DNA of 43,115 nt from a virus. This document shows positions 40,572 through 43,115 of the stretch, in pieces. Position numbers and translations under genes: made by a program. The stretch lies in IMG/VR virus record IMGVR_UViG_3300027522_000008, positions 1-43,115 of that record. The stretch is one strand, 5' to 3'. Within the stretch, counting starts at the first letter, position 1. Every line of letters begins with the position of its first letter. The notes under the pieces are model-generated. The model was not told the DNA's origin and made no database searches. It saw only the letters and a program-made list of their open reading frames with translations.

Positions 40572-40631
40572 GGCGGGGGGACCCTCGCAGATAGTACGTG
40601 TACGTACTATCTCGGCGGGTGGGCCCCCGCC
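40572..40631. repeat. GC-rich stem-loop R2 with palindromic core
   Basis: Outer arms GGCGGGGG (40572-40579) and CCCCCGCC (40624-40631) pair; the inner core at 40589-40612 is the same AGATAGTACGT-GT-ACGTACTATCT dyad as R1 and R3. Confidence 0.88.
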
Positions 40632-40663
40632 TATAAAAGTACAACTATTAAATACTAATTTCT

Positions 40664-40762
40664 TTATAATGTTTCTATGTAGATTCCTGCTACCAGTATA
40701 ATCGCGAAGGATACGATACCGATAATAAGAACAAAATAAATATCTCTGTAGTCGTCTTTCAT
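40664..40762 (-). CDS. 32-residue membrane micropeptide
   Basis: ATG 40762 to TAA 40664. MKDDYRDIYFVLIIGIVSFA then IILVAGIYIETL, a single hydrophobic span after an acidic head. Begins 1 nt after the stop of the micropeptide at 40764, so the two are likely coupled. Followed downstream by hairpin R2. Confidence 0.62.
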   Translation of the reverse strand: MKDDYRDIYFVLIIGIVSFAIILVAGIYIETL

Positions 40763-40763
40763 A

Positions 40764-40832
40764 TCACTTTATACTTAAGTAAAAGGATCCAAACATAAAT
40801 ACAAAAACACTAATAATTAATAATAATTCCAT
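40764..40832 (-). CDS. 22-residue membrane micropeptide
   Basis: ATG 40832 to TGA 40764. MELLLIISVFVFMFGSFYLS then IK. Hydrophobic throughout. Its ATG directly follows the TAA of the 55-residue gene. Resembles the 39399 micropeptide at its start. Confidence 0.6.
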   Translation of the reverse strand: MELLLIISVFVFMFGSFYLSIK

Positions 40833-41000
40833 TTAGGCAAATTCCCCCGTGCCGTGAACATACCAAACGGGATAAAGCTTCTCGTTGGCATATTGCGGAA
40901 AATGCATCTTAAAGTTTTGAAGCGCACCCGCCTTGTCAAATCCGCAAGTGTTGAATGTTTGCCCGTTGCGTAAGTTGATAGTAAATTTAAATCCTTTCAT
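40833..41000 (-). CDS. 55-residue early protein
   Basis: ATG 41000 to TAA 40833. MKGFKFTINLRNGQTFNTCG then FDKAGALQNFKMHFPQYANE. Soluble, aromatic-rich, no domain recognised. In the AAGATTATG start context, 4 nt after the preceding stop. Confidence 0.65.
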   Translation of the reverse strand: MKGFKFTINLRNGQTFNTCGFDKAGALQNFKMHFPQYANEKLYPVWYVHGTGEFA

Positions 41001-41004
41001 AATC

Positions 41005-41193
41005 TTAAAAAGTTAAAATGTCAATTGCCTCAATAAGTTGAAATCCAAAGTCTAAAATCACAGCAACAAATAAAATTGTCACAACGAACTTAATCATTGG
41101 CATAAACACTTCATCACGAAATGCTTGATTGAATGCTTCGTTTATGTCTTGCAATGTCCCGACTATGGGTAGTTTGTTTTTGTTTTTCATCAT
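41005..41193 (-). CDS. Small single-span membrane protein
   Basis: 62 residues. Amphipathic N-terminus, then a hydrophobic segment (MIKFVVTILFVAVILDFGFQ). Its ATG overlaps the previous stop as ATGA, so it is translationally coupled. Function unknown. Confidence 0.65.
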   Translation of the reverse strand: MMKNKNKLPIVGTLQDINEAFNQAFRDEVFMPMIKFVVTILFVAVILDFGFQLIEAIDILTF

Positions 41194-41372
41194 AATTCAA
41201 TTGGTCTTGCGCCCGTGAGGATGCCTTTAATGGCGGGTTGCATATGCCCCACAACGTCCAGCCTTGCGAGAGCCTTGGCTTGTGGGGTTGGGTTGTTAGC
41301 TGCCCACTCATTCCACAATGGGGATGATGGGAGGGGTTTCGGTGCGCCTGTGGCGGTCAGTAGTTTTTTCAT
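41190..41372 (-). CDS. 60-residue early protein
   Basis: ATG 41372 in AAAGATTATG context. MKKLLTATGAPKPLPSSPLW then NEWAANNPTPQAKALARLDV. Pro/Ala-rich. No domain recognised. Confidence 0.62.
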   Translation of the reverse strand: MKKLLTATGAPKPLPSSPLWNEWAANNPTPQAKALARLDVVGHMQPAIKGILTGARPIEL

Positions 41373-41377
41373 AATCT

Positions 41378-41644
41378 TTACGCCTCCGCCGTATCAAATG
41401 TGAATGTCTCGCCTTCGTCGCTTGAGTAAATCTCAAACAGTCGTTTAGTGATGGGGTTCCACACTTGCACAGTTTCAAGACCCGCGCCTTCACCATCAAA
41501 TGTGTGCCAATTCATAATATGATATGTCCCCATTTTAATAGGATGTTTCACCCGCGCATCGGTGCTGCGCCTGTGCAGAGTCACCTTGCCTTGGTTCAAG
41601 TCGTTGGGGTTGGTATCTTCGTAGGTTGCTTCGTACTGTTTCAT
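41378..41644 (-). CDS. 88-residue early protein
   Basis: From ATG 41644 (AAACGATTATG context). MKQYEATYEDTNPNDLNQGK, then a beta-rich domain with GTYHIMNWHTFDGEGAGLET and an acidic C-terminus. A longer reading from 41731 overlaps the previous gene and is rejected. Function unknown. Confidence 0.65.
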   Translation of the reverse strand: MKQYEATYEDTNPNDLNQGKVTLHRRSTDARVKHPIKMGTYHIMNWHTFDGEGAGLETVQVWNPITKRLFEIYSSDEGETFTFDTAEA

Positions 41645-41651
41645 AATCGTT

Positions 41652-41948
41652 TTAATCTCTGCAACGAATATCGTTGCCATTTTCATCATCGTACCATCCG
41701 ACAACAGCCGAACCATCAGAGTCCCGCACAACTTCTTTGCCGTGCCAAAACTCGCGAGGTGACCAAGGTTTTTCTACCTTCGCCGCAATCTCTTCAATGG
41801 AGGTTACAAATGCACCGTTTGGGAGGTTGTCCCGCTTGTCGGCGATTAAGGTTGCGAGTTCCAAATTTTCGGTTTGGATCTCATACTCTCCGAATTGACC
41901 ATAGCGGTCTTCGGTTTCTACTCTGAATTTTTTCATTTTGTCTTTCAT
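41652..41948 (-). CDS. Early protein sharing C-terminal GKEVVRDSDGSAV domain
   Basis: 98 residues from ATG 41948 in AAGATTATG context. The N-terminal part differs from 38554-38916 but the last 30 residues are nearly the same (REFWHGKEVVRDSDGSAVVG then WYDDENGNDIRCRD). Paralogous end, unknown function. Driven by Pc. Confidence 0.72.
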   Translation of the reverse strand: MKDKMKKFRVETEDRYGQFGEYEIQTENLELATLIADKRDNLPNGAFVTSIEEIAAKVEKPWSPREFWHGKEVVRDSDGSAVVGWYDDENGNDIRCRD

Positions 41949-41978
41949 AATCTTGTTTCTCTCACTCTCAATACGTAA

Positions 41979-42007
41979 AGTATACCTGAAATTCTTTAAA
42001 AAGTCAA
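41979..42007 (-). promoter_or_regulatory. sigma70-like promoter Pc (TTGACT-17-TATACT)
   Basis: TTGACT at 42007-42002, 17-nt spacer, TATACT at 41984-41979. The -35 box overlaps the end of the gene at 42004-42174. Confidence 0.85.
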
Positions 42008-42174
42008 GCACTTTCTTTAACTTTTTCTGTGGGCAATACCCACAGCACCTTACCAAGGGCCAATGCCCGACCCATACCCACCGCAACGCGGCGAGCGTGT
42101 GCCTCATTCTGGGCGTTGATAAAAGTGGTTTCGCCGTAGGCCCAACTAACTTCGAATGTTTGTTCTTTTTTCAT
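42004..42174 (-). CDS. Small early protein with EAHARR motif
   Basis: 56 residues from ATG 42174. FEVSWAYGETTFINAQNEAH then ARRVAVGMGRALALGKV, paralogous to the gene at 38967-39161. Driven by Pd. Function unknown. Confidence 0.68.
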   Translation of the reverse strand: MKKEQTFEVSWAYGETTFINAQNEAHARRVAVGMGRALALGKVLWVLPTEKVKESA

Positions 42175-42204
42175 AATCTTTAATCTCTCACTTTCGATAC
42201 GTAA

Positions 42205-42233
42205 AGTATACCTGAAAATTCTGGAAAAGTCAA
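42205..42233 (-). promoter_or_regulatory. sigma70-like promoter Pd (TTGACT-17-TATACT)
   Basis: TTGACT at 42233-42228, 17-nt spacer, TATACT at 42210-42205, then the shared leader ending GAGAGATTAAAGATTATG. Confidence 0.85.
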
Positions 42234-42250
42234 TCACTTTCTTTAAAAAG

Positions 42251-42280
42251 TATTAACAAAAAAGTTGCAAATGTTGATAA
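42251..42280. promoter_or_regulatory. DnaA-box-like inverted repeat, copy 3
   Basis: TATTAACA faces TGTTGATA with one mismatch; TGTTGATAA (42272-42280) is a near DnaA box. Same position as copies 1 and 2, between the hairpin and promoter. Confidence 0.5.
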
Positions 42281-42301
42281 AAAAGACTTGACAAGCAGGC
42301 C

Positions 42302-42362
42302 GGCGGGGGGGGCCCGTGCAGATAGTACGTGTACGTACTATCTCGAGAGGTGGGCCCCCGCC
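42302..42362. repeat. GC-rich stem-loop R3 with palindromic core
   Basis: Outer arms with GGCGGGGG and CCCCCGCC pair; the core at 42320-42343 is identical to R1 and R2 (AGATAGTACGT-GT-ACGTACTATCT). Confidence 0.87.
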
Positions 42363-42396
42363 TATAAAAAGGCAAGTATTAAATACTAGTTTTTTT

Positions 42397-42468
42397 CTAG
42401 TCGCTCCAAATATAATCGTCGGCGTTCCAACCTAGTATAATAATCGCGATAATAAATATAATAATCAT
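42397..42468 (-). CDS. 23-residue membrane micropeptide
   Basis: ATG 42468 to TAG 42397. MIIIFIIAIIILGWNADDYI then WSD. The first 12 residues are strongly hydrophobic. GGAAAGG overlaps the end of the preceding gene, whose stop is 1 nt away. Lies just upstream of hairpin R3. Confidence 0.6.
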   Translation of the reverse strand: MIIIFIIAIIILGWNADDYIWSD

Positions 42469-42469
42469 T

Positions 42470-42697
42470 TTACCTTTCCATACTTTCTTCGTAGGTAAGC
42501 ACTCGCGTGCCTTGGCTACCGATAATTTTCGAACGGTCAACGTAAACGTCAATCTCGTTTTCTGTTAGCTCTAACTCTTCACCGTCTTGATCGATCACGA
42601 TCACGGTGTCAAATTCTGTGATTTCGTCAACTGTCATCAGTTGCATTCCTACGCGAACTTCGTCGCCTACTTTTACTTGTTGGTTTTCTATTGTCAT
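42470..42697 (-). CDS. 75-residue acidic early protein
   Basis: ATG 42697 in AAAGATTATG context. MTIENQQVKVGDEVRVGMQL, then DEITEFDTVIVIDQDGEELE: a small beta-barrel-like, KOW/DUF-type composition, acidic. No exact family recognised. Driven by the promoter at 42722-42758. Confidence 0.66.
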   Translation of the reverse strand: MTIENQQVKVGDEVRVGMQLMTVDEITEFDTVIVIDQDGEELELTENEIDVYVDRSKIIGSQGTRVLTYEESMER

Positions 42698-42721
42698 AAT
42701 CTTTAATCTTTAACTGCGTCT

Positions 42722-42758
42722 ATTATAGCACGGGAGGTGAGACATCCGCTGTCCTACC
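42722..42758 (-). promoter_or_regulatory. Extended -10 promoter with dyad operator, copy 3
   Basis: -10 TATAAT at 42727-42722 with TGC upstream. Dyad at 42736-42758: GGTgaGACA and TGTCctACC. The stop of the gene at 42754-42945 lies inside the operator. Confidence 0.66.
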
Positions 42759-42945
42759 TGTTAAATTCTTTTCTGTCGAAATTGTCTTGTAGCTCATCAG
42801 TCCAACCGCGCGGAAGCGTACACCTACCGCTTGCGTGTTCCAGCAATCGGAAACAGTTTTCAGCTTCGGCTAACGAGGCGCACTGCTTTGCTTCGGCAAG
42901 GTTCATCTCGACGGTGAACACAATTTTATTTAGTTTGTTTCTCAT
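42754..42945 (-). CDS. 63-residue early protein
   Basis: From ATG 42945. MRNKLNKIVFTVEMNLAEAK, then CASLAEAENCFRLLEHASGR. Helical, Cys-containing, no family recognised. A longer in-frame start at 42963 would leave almost no leader. Follows the promoter at 42970-42975. Confidence 0.62.
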   Translation of the reverse strand: MRNKLNKIVFTVEMNLAEAKQCASLAEAENCFRLLEHASGRCTLPRGWTDELQDNFDRKEFNR

Positions 42946-42969
42946 ATCTGTTTCAATTATCATAAGTCT

Positions 42970-43006
42970 ATTATAGCACGGGAGGTGAGACATCCGTAGT
43001 CCTACC
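42970..43006 (-). promoter_or_regulatory. Extended -10 promoter with dyad operator, copy 4
   Basis: -10 TATAAT at 42975-42970 with TGC upstream. Dyad at 42984-43006: GGTgaGACA and a divergent second half ending GTCctACC. The stop of the partial gene at 43002-43115 lies inside. Confidence 0.62.
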
Positions 43007-43115
43007 TGCATCTTTCTTCATCTTTTTCTCTGTTCAATTGTTGCTCCTCCTCATCGGTGAAAAGCTTGCCTCTCTCAATGGACTGGATCTCCATGCCTTT
43101 CATGCCTTTGCCAAA
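43002..43115 (-). CDS. Partial early protein, 5' end beyond window
   Basis: Open from the right edge to TAG at 43002: a 37-residue fragment with FGKGMKGMEIQSIERGKLFT followed by an acidic DEEEQQLNREKDEERCR end. Cannot be identified. Confidence 0.5.
   Translation of the reverse strand, partial: FGKGMKGMEIQSIERGKLFTDEEEQQLNREKDEERCR

Noticed and set aside
39306-42362. The three GC-rich hairpins as intrinsic terminators
   Set aside because: None is followed by a T-tract on either strand; they are reported as repeated stem-loops of unknown function.

Overview
The window looks like part of a tailed double-stranded DNA phage genome (Caudoviricetes), probably from an aquatic or marine Gram-negative host. 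It carries terminase, portal, HK97-type capsid, tail-tube and tape-measure genes. The Gram-negative inference rests on several small lipoproteins and a spanin-like set. The aquatic inference rests on style only: VGIGTxxP fibre repeats, GFVPNF tape-measure repeats, PhoH, a 2OG-Fe(II) oxygenase and a sulfotransferase. No host gene, tRNA, integrase or CRISPR array was seen. No sheath gene is visible and the tape measure exceeds 2,740 residues, so a very long-tailed siphovirus is the best guess, although the baseplate lies outside the window.

Layout. Almost everything is on the minus strand, so read it from high to low coordinates. From 43115 to 38265 is an early-type region of very small genes. 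It is built from repeated cassettes: a promoter, one to several small genes, a hydrophobic micropeptide, then a GC-rich stem-loop. It holds four sigma70-like promoters (TTGACT or TTTACT, 17 bp, TATACT), four extended -10 promoters with a shared two-fold symmetric operator-like site, three DnaA-box-like inverted repeats and three copies of a long palindromic hairpin. From 37937 to 38264 is an AT-rich non-coding divider. PhoH, a glycosyltransferase-like gene and a micropeptide follow, then a short plus-strand unit (HExxH protein plus a small protein, 35815-36332).

From 35742 down to 1 is the late region. In order it encodes a zinc-ribbon protein, a sigma-factor-like protein, a candidate small terminase, a sulfotransferase-like protein, a zinc finger-ERCC4 nuclease, large terminase, portal, a tail-tube paralogue, a VGIGT-repeat fibre, two 2OG-oxygenase-like proteins, an FtsZ/tubulin-like GTPase, a lysis-type cassette, a protease-scaffold fusion, decoration and major capsid proteins, connectors, tail tube, tail-assembly genes and the truncated tape measure.

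Regulation. Five intrinsic terminators divide the late region, and a motif of the form AGTGTAAT followed by a TA-rich stretch lies just downstream of most of them and upstream of several other genes. I propose it is the late promoter, perhaps read by the sigma-like protein at 34567-35328. The main findings are this promoter set, the repeated early control cassettes, five unlisted membrane micropeptides, a 37-residue protein with ten cysteines, the phage FtsZ-like protein with an altered T7 loop, and the GFxPNF repeats in the tape measure.
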